64,000 nucleotides of DNA from Prinia subflava (lineage: Eukaryota > Chordata > Aves > Passeriformes > Cisticolidae): contig NC_086250.1 in NCBI RefSeq assembly GCF_021018805.1, positions 63,747,322-63,811,321 of the forward strand, given 5' to 3'. The notes under the pieces are model-generated. The model did no database searches, was not told the origin of the DNA, and saw nothing but the letters and a program-made list of their open reading frames with translations. Position 1 is the first letter of the stretch. Every line of letters begins with the position of its first letter. Below are positions 24,652-36,007 of this stretch, one piece after another. Position numbers and translations under genes: made by a program.

Positions 24652-25719
24652 GTTGAAATCTTTTAGCTAATGTTAGGGAATTATCTGGAAAAAAAAGCTA
24701 CGGATTTATAGAGAAAAATGTGAGGACAAAATTAAGAATCATTAAAAGTATACTAACCTTTAAGGAGAGAAACAATAGGGGAGCAAAAAGAGAAAGAACA
24801 TTTCAAAAAAAAAGGAGATGAGATACGGAGAAAATGCTTGGTAAATTATGTAGGGCTGCGACAAGAACAATGTGAAATGTATCTACAGAGGATCAGAAAT
24901 CACCCTTCCTAAGATTGATTCAAATCACAGGGAGACAGGTCAGGATAACTGGGGAAGAGGAGACGGAAATAGTAGAGAGAGAGTCTGTGAACATACGGGT
25001 TTATAGTAAAGGATAAAATCTTTCAGACAGGGATAAATCTGTCAGAACTCAGGAGGAGTTAGGAGAAAGGATGTCTGAAGTTGATGCAAAAGCTGAATAG
25101 TGGTGTGTGACAAAGAAGAATTGTAATTACCAGAATTTTTAAAAAAAGAGGAAAAATGAGAAGTAATAAAAAATGTCTCATTATTCATAATCAGAGATTA
25201 GCCTGTACTTCATTGAATTTCCATATTGTTACAGTAATTTAAAGCTACTTCTATTTTTCTGCTATACACAGACTGAAGAAGAAGAAAGTGTGAAGAACTG
25301 TGCAGAACACTGACTTTGAACATTAGCATAACCCAGTTACAGGTGAGAAGATAAATGAGTACTTAATGTCAGGTTTCAGGGAGAATAATTATGTTTGGGT
25401 AGAGAATCAAAAGCAAATGAAAATGAGAATGTGAAAAGGAAAATAACTCTTGAGTAGAAACAAAATCTAAAGAGGTAAAATATTCTCAAGGTGGGAAGAG
25501 AGCATAAACTCATTCCAGTGTCATAAAAAACTGGCATGTGAAACCACAGACTCAGTACCAGGGGCTGTTTAATGAAACAGTCAAATAGAAACTCTGATGT
25601 CTAGTGGGAGTCGTGCCAGAGAAAAAAAGACCAATTTAGATATATTTCTCAATTGCATGCATATATAAGAATGAGTTATGAATGAGGGGAATAATTAAAG
25701 ACATAAAACAATAATAAAT

Positions 25720-26310
25720 GAGGTAAACTTCCACATGTGTTTCCCAAAGGCAGATCTTCTCAGAGATCTTTCAAAAGGTAACTTCCTTGATAAGGAAAAT
25801 CTTTTCTAAGCCAAAAGAAATGTTGCAGCTTTTGTTTCTGTCTGCTTTGGTAAGGGATTTGATGCAATGGCACAAAGGAAATTCCATCTGAAACTGGAGG
25901 AGATGGGGATTAGCAGAGGAACTGAGTGCTGAACAAAGGGATGGCTCAAGAAAGACAGTGATTGTGGGAGATAGTATCTGGCTGGAAAGAGGCTTTCAGG
26001 GGGATGTCTCAGTTTATAGTCTTTAAAAAAATCTGAATCAAAGTTCTAATAGGAAAATTCAAACCTTATTGTAAGCATTACTGTAAACCAGTAGGCACTG
26101 GTAATCAATTACAGAGGAAGACTGGAATCACCATCTAAAATCTGAATGACTGTAATGATCAAAAAATCTCTGTGGAGAGATCTCTGTTGAAGAACATTCA
26201 TTTAAACCAGAGGAGATGCCAAGAATGGCTACTGGGCTATCAGGAGACAAGGAAAACCTGTATATATGAGGAGACTTAAGGAGTTGAGAATCTTAAAAAC
26301 AAAAAAGATA
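25720..26310 (+). mobile_element. Ancient CR1-type LINE reverse-transcriptase relic
   Basis: Plus-strand remnant of an old CR1-clade ORF2, recognised from its broken translation. In order: FLDKEN (25783-25800), matching the FLDKGNAVDL region; FGKGFDAM (25846-25869), matching FSKAFDTV, the reverse-transcriptase motif with the catalytic Asp; then KFHLKLEEMGI, matching KLLVKLEKMGI, followed by a stop; KGWLKK, matching the NWLKGR region; SGWKEAFRGMSQ (25977-26012), matching SGWKEVTSGVPQ. Near 26252-26295 ENLY and RRLKELRIL match the C-terminal LYEERLKELGMF pattern. Stops and frameshifts lie between blocks. The span from the FD motif to the C-terminal block is about 450 bases, much shorter than in an intact element, so a large internal deletion is inferred. 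The consensus resembles ancient amniote or turtle-type CR1 more than the younger avian copies here. Confidence 0.8.
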
Positions 26311-26330
26311 ATAAAGAAAATTATTTCTAC

Positions 26331-29317
26331 TTAAAAATATAAAAAAAAAAAAAAGAAAAAGAAATTAAGCTACTAGAAAGCCCACAATACCATACACAAC
26401 AGGATATAATGAGAAAAAGGTGATATAATCACTAAATGGGCTTTTGATTTTTGGGCAGATTTCTGTGGTTAAAATCCTTATTTATAACATGGAGATAGAA
26501 AAACACACAGAAACAGAAGGGTTGCTGTTCCCTGCCACAGCAAGGCACCACATTTGACTGGAGGAAGACCAGGCAGTCTTACAGGTTATATCTTATATTG
26601 CTGCCTTGTTTGATGTGTGGTCAAAATTCATCTTGCAACTCTGTTTCAAAATTATCTACTATTAAAGACTATAAAGTAGAAAACATCCATTACATTTAGT
26701 ATCATTTAAAAAGGTACAATATTTAACTTCTCTGTGAGGCACTGTGTCATTTTGACTTATAGCAGAACCCTGATTGTACTACTCTGGTGCCAGCACTGGA
26801 TTATTAGAAAGTTTATTTTGGTTTTGAAATGCCAAAATCTGACTGCCACATCAAATCTGAGTGTGACCTGTTTTGGTCTGACTGAGATTACAGGACAAAA
26901 TAAAAGCTTTTGTTGGCACACCTTCCCTCTTCCCCAGCCATACACACAACAAAAGATCTTTGTTCAAGCTACCTGAGCTCCTGGTTTCTACTCCCAAAAG
27001 TTCATTGATGTAATTTATAAAACCAAGACTGTTGCCTTTAGCTCGTTCAGGCTACAAATATCTTTTTTTTTTTTATTGACAAGCCAACAAATACTGTAGA
27101 CAAGACATTACATCTACCTTAGCTCTTAGCTCCCTTTAAAGTACAAGAGTTTTTTTAATTTGATCAATGATTCACGTGCTATTCACACAGTGTTTTGGAG
27201 TTTTGATCTTAAGTGCCTAAATGCCTAGAAATTAATATTATAGTTTTGCATTTCAGCTAGAGATGAGTTCATTATATTAGTTCGTGGAAGATATGGTGCT
27301 CCCATGTGACTTTTTTATTTAACACTGAGACAAAAAATATGTGACACTTAATGACTCATTTATAATTTTTAAAATATACACTTTTGACAGGTTTTTAATA
27401 GTTAGCTAATCCATTCTGCAACATTTTTTGCTATAAAAGAGAATGTTCTAGATATCAGGCCAGATAATCAAATAGAAAAAGGAATTATGCTGGCTCCAGA
27501 TATAATGACTTGAATGTGAGCAGCATTTGTTACTTGCAGCTTCATTCTTTGGTGTCTTCAGTCTGCAGCTTCCAGACACCAGCTTCACTTACTAGGAAAG
27601 TAAAAGCCAAACCTAACTTCTGAGGTGAGCATGAACTGATTTCAATCACTTCAGGATAGAAACGTCTGCCATGAGTAGGCCTACATTTAAAACCAACTTT
27701 TCTTAACCTTTATTTTTACTCTCCCAATAATACTTAGGATATAAACCCAGAACATGCACATAAGTGTCATATGTTGGCATAACACTTGTCAGCAATTTTC
27801 TAAAATTGTCACTTCCTTCTCTATTAAAAAAAGAAACAAAAAATTGAGGAAATCTTATTGTCTACATTGATATTATGCTAACATTCTTATAAAATGTAAG
27901 TCTAATAATACATTGGAATGGAATGATTTTAAGCATTTACTAAGAAGACACATTTATACAATCCAAGATGAAGAACTGGGATAGCTTTGTTCTACTGCCA
28001 CCTTTCCCACTTATTGTGGTCATCCTCAATAAATGTGTTTGTGTTGTTAAAATGGAGCTGCTATCTAAATTCCTGCCTACTCACTCCTCCATCTGCCTGG
28101 AAGGATGTGCTGCTTGGGAGGACTTGAGCAGCCTCACCTGGTAGATGTTTGCTGGCATTCAGGTGCTCAAAAAACTGCTACAACATGAATTCAGCTACCT
28201 TAATTTAGTTTTAAAACAGAGTCTCCATGTAACCTCATTAATGAATGTAATTTTCCTGCTTTTCACTCTCCTTGAACTTAATTAAATGGATTATCCAAGC
28301 TACATGCTCTGAAGGAGGACAAGACCATCATGTGTCAGAGGCAAAAATTCTTCAAATAACTATTGTATTGCTTTTTCTAGACTTTTACAGAATATAAAAG
28401 CATTTTTCTGTTCAGACTCGAGTTCAAAATGTGTTTGGATTCTTACAGCAACCAAACCATTTCTCTTATGTCTGATTTTGAAGTTTTATTTTTTTTTTTC
28501 AGATATAATGATTTCTTTTGCCCCTTTAATGCAAAGACAATAAAGAAAAATAAAGATGCAAGAAGACCATGAGTACTGATGTGCTTGAATCAGTCTGGAA
28601 TTATTAAAATCAGCAGGAGATTTCTCACACTGTTTTAACCTGTCCAAATGTAAAAATAATCATGAACAAAATAATGATTTCAAAATGCTTGATGGTGACA
28701 TTTAATCTGTGGTGATTAGCATGGGGCTTACAATAACAAGCATTACATCATTTATCCTTTAAGCCAGGAGGGGCATTTTGTACTTTCCAGGATGGCAACA
28801 TGATATATTTCAATTGTTCTTAATCCTGATGAAGCTGTAGCCATAAATAATAGGCATATTTCAGGACAAGACACTACGTTTTATAATCTAATTAATTTTG
28901 CAATCTACAGAATTCCTTTATTCTTAGCAACAAAGACAATTTGAACTTCTTTCCAAGGGAATGTTTATTGCTGCTCAGCCACATCCTCAGTAGGTGTTAA
29001 TATAAGTGTCAATGTAGAAGTAACTGCTTTCATTAAAATTTAATGCTTGCAAAATAGAGTTATTTTAAATATATTTGCTCTCCCACACTTTCAGAAGAGC
29101 TTCACTACATTTCATGTTAAAAGAGAAAAACATAAAAGATGTCTCACATAAAATTTTTAATAATATGTAAAATTGAGTAAAACCCAGTAAGACAGAAAGA
29201 GTTAATGATGGATGTATGATGCAAATATCAATTAAGCCATTGCATACATACAAGAATTAAAAGGGAAAAACCCCTCCTTTGAGTATGCCTGTAAATATAA
29301 AATAATACAAAGTATGA

Positions 29318-29319
<2 letters not shown>
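26331..29319. other. Unique non-coding DNA
   Basis: Begins with a 14-base A run in an A-rich stretch just after the LINE relic. No gene is supported. The two opposed frames at 26734-26976 and 26945-26757 are short and featureless. The patches 28620-28920 and 27500-27680 look unique rather than repeat-derived. Confidence 0.5.

Positions 29320-29358
<39 letters not shown>
29320..29358. repeat. A run, 39 bases
   Basis: Uninterrupted A tract. No transcript-like sequence precedes it, and no flanking duplication is visible. The minus-strand polyphenylalanine frame over it is an artefact. Confidence 0.9.
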
Positions 29359-29360
<2 letters not shown>

Positions 29361-32300
29361 TAAATACAGAAAAGGGACCTTGTAGCATAATGAAGCAGCA
29401 TTATTTCTGTTGTTGGTGAAGAACTGGTATTTTGCAAATATTCTCCTTCAGGCTCATTATAAGGTGAGGGATGATATCTTCAATCATGGATCTTCTAAAG
29501 ACTAATTAATTCTGAGATTATTGCAGGAAGGATATTTAATGTTACTGATTGTATTTTTTATTTTGACTAAATTATTATTTGACTTTTTCAGTAGAGAACA
29601 TAAACGATTAATTGTAACTTTAAACTTAACTAAATCTTCCCTCGTATTTCAATTTACTATGCCAGATAGCCAGTGAACAAGAAACTTCCCTTTGGATTAT
29701 CTCTAATTTTTACACAAATTCTGAAGTAAAAAATTTAGGAAAACTAAATTAATGTAACTTACATTAGCTTATTAAACAATCATTATGTCACAAATTAATT
29801 GTACCTCAGATTTTCCAAGTAATTACATGCATCACTGTTTTGTCAAGTGTGGTATCTGCTTAATTTATAGAATAGATATATGCATTGAAGTAACAGAAAT
29901 AGACAGGTTTTTTTTGAGTTTGAGGCATCAGGGAATAAACATTTAATAAACATTTACTACCATCTGGAAGAATGTTTAGTAAAGCTAAAGTGTTTCAAAA
30001 TCAAAATACTGAACTCTTGAAAAAAAAAGCTTCTATACAACCTTAAGATAATTCAAAATTTCCCAGTAAATCCTGCTTTGGAGCTAGTGTTCCTCAAGAA
30101 GAAAGGGATGGTATTGATTCCAATGGAATTCATGTTCTGGTAGGTTGAGAATTTTTGATAGAATTGCAAAATTCTCTCAAAGCACAGAGGTTGCTTTCCA
30201 AAACAAGAGTTTGTCTTATGAAATTAAGGTACAGAGATAACAGCTGTCAACCTGCCACCACCAGTATTTCATCTAATTTAAAGAGAAAGACAAAAAATAT
30301 ATCCACCATTTAAAATTGCTTTCATGCCCACAGACACACACGAAAAAATCTGTATCTAGCTCTTTTGCAAATATTTTTTACTGAATATTTATACCCCCCT
30401 CTCCTTTACAAACTTGTGAAAACAAAGCCAGGTTGTGACACGATTTTTCAATTATGAATCACAATTTGTAAAAAGAGTCATATTTCCAGTTGCCAATACA
30501 AAGTACTAATTCTGATGGACTAGCAAAATGATATTGTGATAGTAGAGCTAATAATCAGGGCAATAACATTTTTAAATTTTTTTTTCCTTTCAGGCAAACA
30601 GAACTTTGTTCTAATTCTTCAGTTTTGCAGAGAGGTATTAAATCAATTTAAAGTTCAGTTAACTGGAGTGACTTTTGAAATATTTAGAGGATGATCCTGT
30701 TAGAAACAAGTTTAACATGTGCTATATATTTCCTCAGATTAAGCAACTTTCTTGTGAGTCATAAGGAAGATAATCTATATAGTCTCTTTGGAGGCTCTTC
30801 TCTCTTCAGGAATTGCTATAAACCTCATGATGTAATTTCACCTCCCTTTTGGTCTGTGTTTATTAGCCAATTCATCTAGATTAGTTTCATCCATAGGAAT
30901 TAACAGCAAATGAGCAAATATAGTCAAACCTCTGCATATGCTGCTAAGTAACTCAGGACAGGTAAAAAAGTCAAGCTGTGTACGTTAAAAATAAGATCAA
31001 AGCAGTAAGTTTAAGAATGTTTCAGAGAGGTATCTCTGAGTACCTCAGGTCAAAACTCAAAGTGCTTTCCTCCCCCTCAAGCTGTCTGAGGTGCCTGTGT
31101 CCCAGCCAGCCTCCCAGCACCCAGGAGATGTGAGCTTCCAAAGGTGAATCATCTGGCACAGAGCAGAGCTGCTGCAGATAGCACGAGCAGCTTTCTGAAA
31201 CGGGATATTTTTCTCTGTTAACACAAAACCCCACCACAGGAACCAGCTGAAAAGCAGCTGAGCACTGAAAGGCTTCATTTGGAGAGTACAGCTGATGGTC
31301 TGAAGTTTGCTGTACCCTGCAGTGGGGCTGAGTCTTTCCTTTGTGCAATTCTGTGTTGGACACCTTCCTGCCCCTCTGAACTCTCCACAACTGATTTGTA
31401 CAATTTAAGAAAGGAAAAAGAAATGGGGAGGCTCCTGTGCTTCTGAGGATGTTTTTAGGAGTAGAAGCTGTTCTCCAACAATCAGAAAAAGAGGGAGTAA
31501 CCCTGTGGTTACATACCAGCACCACAATGAGCAGGTAGAAGATTTTCTGCAAGTCTGACTCACAAACTTGCTTATCTCCAAGAAGCTTTGGATAACCACA
31601 GTTTTCACAGTTAAAAGGTAATATGTGCATGAATGGAGACCATGTAGGCTTCCCTGACCTGCATAGGTGATGCAGGTCTTCATTAATTAGTATGCATGAA
31701 GTATTTTTTTTTCCATTGAAGGACTAATTTGTCTCTTGCTATTTTTGTGCTTTGATTATTCAGGTATTATCACAATATTTTTTTTTAATTTTAATATATT
31801 GGTGTTCAATTTCAAACCTCATTGTTCCATTCAAATTAAACCTATTTGCTACCAGTAATTATTTTATATAAAATTGTAGGTCCTGGTTTTGTGTTTTCTT
31901 TCCCTCAATATTAGGGTTGTCATAAGTTCATCCCTGTGAACCTGCTTAGCTATCAGGAGTTCCAGTGCCAGTCTTAGATACACTCTTTTTATAACCCCAT
32001 TAATCTCAGCAGCAGTGCCAAAATAGTGCTTTTATTTGAACATTTTTTGCTTTCCCACCCTATCCTAACATAGACTATATATCTCACACTCTGCATTTGA
32101 TCTGAATAAATATAATGGACTGCTGAGTGTTCTTACTGGGATGGGATGTCTCAGATTCATTCCACATGGCATTGTTTGCTTTTTCATTTCTTCTGGTTTT
32201 TTCTCTGTTTTCTATTGTGAGTCTTTTGAAGTTTACAAGCCAAGTTCTTCTCTCATTTATACAAGTGCAAACCCATCAACTCAAATAGGTCTAAGCTAAG

Positions 32301-33124
32301 ACAGGTCTTGGATCTGTTCCTACCACTTGCTGAAAATTGTTGTCCCCTTTCTAGACAGGTATCTTAGCTGCTGGCATCATTCTTCTGTTTCTTTTAAATT
32401 CATCTCTAAGAATGTGCAAGGATAAGCATTTATCATAACATGCCATGGATTCTGGAGTTTCTTTAATAAAAATAGCCCAGCATGTGCCTGTCACAAATTT
32501 CAGGCTCTGCATATTGCCTACTCAAAATAAAAGAGCTCTTCACACTCCAAGTAGAGATGGACAAATATGGAATTAAAAGCCAGTCAGAGGGATCCTAAGA
32601 AGTGCCAGCAAAATTCAAGCAACAAATACTCAAAGAGTTCTCTTCGTCTTGATTATTGTTGTTGTTTGTATGTTTTTGGTGGATTTTCTTGTTGTTGTTC
32701 TTGTTTTTTGTGTGTGTGGAAGCAATTTTTAACATTCATCCTGTTCAGCTACCAAAACTGGCTGCTAGGTACACAGTTATTTCCTCTTAGAAAACTGGTT
32801 TAATAAGAAATCATGAGTATTTAGGCCGGTGAATCTAGAAAACTGCCTTATTCATTGTAAATAAAAGAACTCCTCCTTTCAGAAATCATACAATGCTTCC
32901 AGTTTTGCAACATGCTTGTGAGACTGCCTGAATCACCCTACAATACTTACAGGGGTATGTTCATTTTAATTGTGTTCCTGGCCAACCACCTCAATGGTTA
33001 GGAAATGTTGATTCAAATAGAAAAAGAGGTAAAAAATATTCCATTAAAATTTGGAGTAGGGCAAAAAAAAATAACAGAAAAAATCTGATAAAGAGAGGAA
33101 GGAATATAAAATTTGAGAGATTTG
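29359..33124. other. Non-coding DNA with one long chance frame
   Basis: Mostly AT-rich unique DNA. The segment 31020-31640 is GC-richer and carries the longest open frame of the window on the minus strand (31630-31022, 202 codons). It starts MHILPFNCENCGYPKLLGD, is rich in Cys, Ser and Leu, and has no domain I recognise. Overlapping shorter frames occur in other phases. I do not call it a gene. A T- and G-rich patch with TTG repeats lies at 32650-32720. Confidence 0.5.
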
Positions 33125-33318
33125 GAGTTGTCTCTTGCCTGGTGAGGTTGTGGAGTCTCCTTCACTGCAGATATTCAAGAACAAAAAGTAGCAAGAGTTT
33201 GGATGCAAGCCTTTGCCATGTGCTCTAGGACAACCTTGCTTGATCAGAAAGGCTGGACCAGGTAAATATCACAGTGACCTCTTCCATTCTCAAACATTCT
33301 GAGATTCTGTGATCAGTG
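33125..33318 (+). mobile_element. CR1 LINE 3' end
   Basis: The start translates as LPGEVVESPSLQIFK (about 33136-33180), the conserved end of CR1 ORF2. It is followed by the 3' UTR blocks GGATGCAAGCC, GACAACCTTGCTTGA and GGCTGGACCAGGT, and a tail ending GAGATTCTGTGATC. It is strongly 5'-truncated and moderately diverged. Confidence 0.9.
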
Positions 33319-35867
33319 ATGTATCAGGTCCATCAACCAACCTCATCCCTGATGACCAAGAAGCCTTCTTACAAAACGAAAGTAATGGATAAAAGTCCCT
33401 GATCCTTAGATGAAATTTCTAACTATAATATTTCATTTCTAGAGAACAGGCTTCAGCTTAAACATTGCTTTCAGCCTGTCCCTAATCAAGTGTGGAGCTT
33501 TTAAAACTTTAAAAATATATTTTATCACCTATCTTACCTTATACTCCAATGGCTCTCTATGTAATCAGAAACATTCTGTATCCCTTGAGGACAGGTTGCA
33601 TTACAAGTTTTGTTAAAAATTTTGGCCGACCTTGATTCAGGGCTGAAGCCTAAGTTAATGAGCAAATAAAACTATTTTAATGTTTGGTACCACCTCCTTA
33701 ACAGGCTTAACTGATTTAGAGAAGCAATTGCTCATCTTTTGAATCTCATGGTTTAACCTGACATATGAATGCAGCCTGGTTTTAATCAGTTCATAGTGTA
33801 GTTGAATCAAAGTTATTAATATCACCTGGAGGCAAGTGGTCTTCATTTAATAAAATCTCTTTGAAATATCATTGTCTGCTTGAGTAAAGGCCAAGGAAAA
33901 ATAAAGAGACTATCCAATGAAACAAACAATATGATCAATAAACTCTCCAGTGAGGAAAGCTCAGTACTGTCAGTGCTGTGGCTGCAGTGTACAGGGTATG
34001 TTTGCTAATGTACCCAGTAATGTTTTTCTAACCAGAAATGGTTGGAGACAGGACCAGCAAATCTTTGAAAAAGAGAGGAACATCTCCTTAAATTACTACT
34101 GCAACAGGAAATTACTACTTCAGATTTATCATCTGATGAGGGCTACTAAAATGTGTGTTCTATCAATGCCCTTTTTATCTGTTACCTTTACACAGGTTGC
34201 AGTTAAATCTGTGATGCCCTTCCTATGCTGGGTACTTCATGTTTGATGTTTTTGCCTGCTCTCCCTTACCTCCCCAGCAGCTGAAGCCCTGGATTCAGTA
34301 ACAAAGCTTTCTGCTTTCAGACATGTCTTAAAAAAAACCTCATGGGGAGCTCTGAGGAGCCTGACCTTAAAAAATTTGAGAGCAAATTTGAGGTTTGGGG
34401 ACTCTCTTTACTCATTTTTGTTTGTTTGTTTGATCTTTAGTTATTGGGAGTTTTTTTTATTTGCCAGTTGCTTCACCCCTCGTGGTCTTTCCTTTCAGTA
34501 GTGAAAAAATATTCTCTTTCACTCATTTAGGTTCTAACTCTTACGAAATCATCTCTCAAGAAAAAAGGAGGAACAGTTTCTGATCTCATTAACACCTTCT
34601 GATTTTCCTACATTGTGCAATTTTTCACCTGCTGTACCTTGCTTTAGAGTTAACTGACCACAGTTAACTGGCCACCTGCCTGATTAGAGATATTTGGTAA
34701 TGTAATTATTTATTAACCATTGCCAGGATTTTCACGAGAAGGCAGAAAAAGAAATGAGTTACTGGATGAAATGCTCCCTCTGCTGTCAAAGGGAAGTACC
34801 AGTAGTGGAAGGTTTGTTCCTAATGCTGCAAGCATTACCAGGGACAGAGGATATCACAACCCATTAAGTGGATTTCTAACTGTACTGCCTAGGTGTGCAG
34901 TCTCCAAGATCTCAGCTCTTACCTTTAGTCAGGAGAAAACTTAATATCTGAGTTTGAATATTTCCTCTGGAACATTCACTGTTATTAAAAGAGATAAAAC
35001 CCTGGTTCTTACACCATAAATCCTGCTGGTAACCTATTTCAGATACATCGTAGGCAGTCAGCAGCTGGCTGAAAGCTCTCTGAGCAGGCACAAGTTGTTT
35101 TCTTGACTTTAGTGGATTTTGCACTGGACTATCAAAACTTTTCTCAATTTAATTTCTGTTTGTTGTTTTGAACAAACAATCCAAGCAAACAAGAGAAAGT
35201 TATGTCCTGAGAATAAGGTGGAAGTATGGACTAATATCTGAACATATGAAATTACTTTTGATGACAGAAAGTAGGCGAGTTGTCCTTCAGTTATCAGGGC
35301 TAAAATATGACCCAGGGAACTCTCTAAGGTCTTCTAATTCTTGCTGAAGTAATGCATATCTTTGAATCTGCAGAAGTGCACTTCTGTACATTGTACTGAA
35401 ACCCTGTTGGCATTGGCTCCGTCCTCAAAAATGTTCATGTACCAGGCGCCACATGTGTTTGCTTTGATAATGTTCCTAAGTCCTTTTATTCACCTTTTGA
35501 GGACTGTTGTACAAGAAAATATTTGTTCACAAGAGCATTTCCAGAACTTGAAAATGTGGAGAGCACTAATGCAAGCAGGTATGTGTGTGAATGTTTGAAC
35601 AGCAGTTTTTTGAAGTCCTTCTGAGGTTAAGAATCCAAATGAGAGAGAATACAATACCTCATATAAAAAAGTCAGGAAAAAAATGGTCTAAAACCTAGCA
35701 AAATTTGGAGTTTCCCCAAATCATAATGTTTCCATGACTATACCAGACAGAATTCAATCTCTTCATTAAAAGCCTAAATGAAGTGACTATTGTGCCAACA
35801 GACCAACAGAAGAGACCTTTTGAAATATGATTTAAGCCAATTAGGACATTCAATACACAGAATCCAC

Positions 35868-35870
<3 letters not shown>
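33319..35870. other. Unique non-coding DNA
   Basis: No mobile element recognised. A short plus-strand frame at 34720-34944 has a protein-like, charged start (SREGRKRNELLDEML) and is preceded by a CAG and followed by AG-GTGTGC. The pyrimidine tract expected of an acceptor is weak and I recognise no family, so it stays a weak exon candidate only. Confidence 0.5.
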
Positions 35871-35929
<59 letters not shown>

Positions 35930-35969
35930 TTTGTTTGGTTGGTTGGTTGGTTGGTTGTTGTTGTTGTTG

Positions 35970-36000
<31 letters not shown>

Positions 36001-36007
36001 TGTTTTA
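35871..36007. repeat. Composite T-rich microsatellite
   Basis: A 58-base T run (35871-35928), then GTTTGTTT, then (GGTT) units, then (GTT) units, then (GTTTT) units, ending in T-rich sequence near 36007. Each block passes into the next by a one-base change of motif, suggesting step-wise expansion from a single poly(T) seed. Two frames reading through it (polyPhe on plus, polyLys on minus) are artefacts. Confidence 0.95.

Larger units (their letters stand above)
20320..25719. other. Long repeat-poor non-coding stretch
   Basis: Contains the 15-bp hairpin at 20982-21018 and a 20-base A run at 24632-24651. No gene is supported. The patch 23160-23520 has the even, CpG-poor look of conserved vertebrate non-coding DNA. 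From about 24700 the plus strand becomes strikingly purine-rich up to the ancient LINE relic at 25720, and part of this may be an unreadable 5' continuation of that element. Confidence 0.5.
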
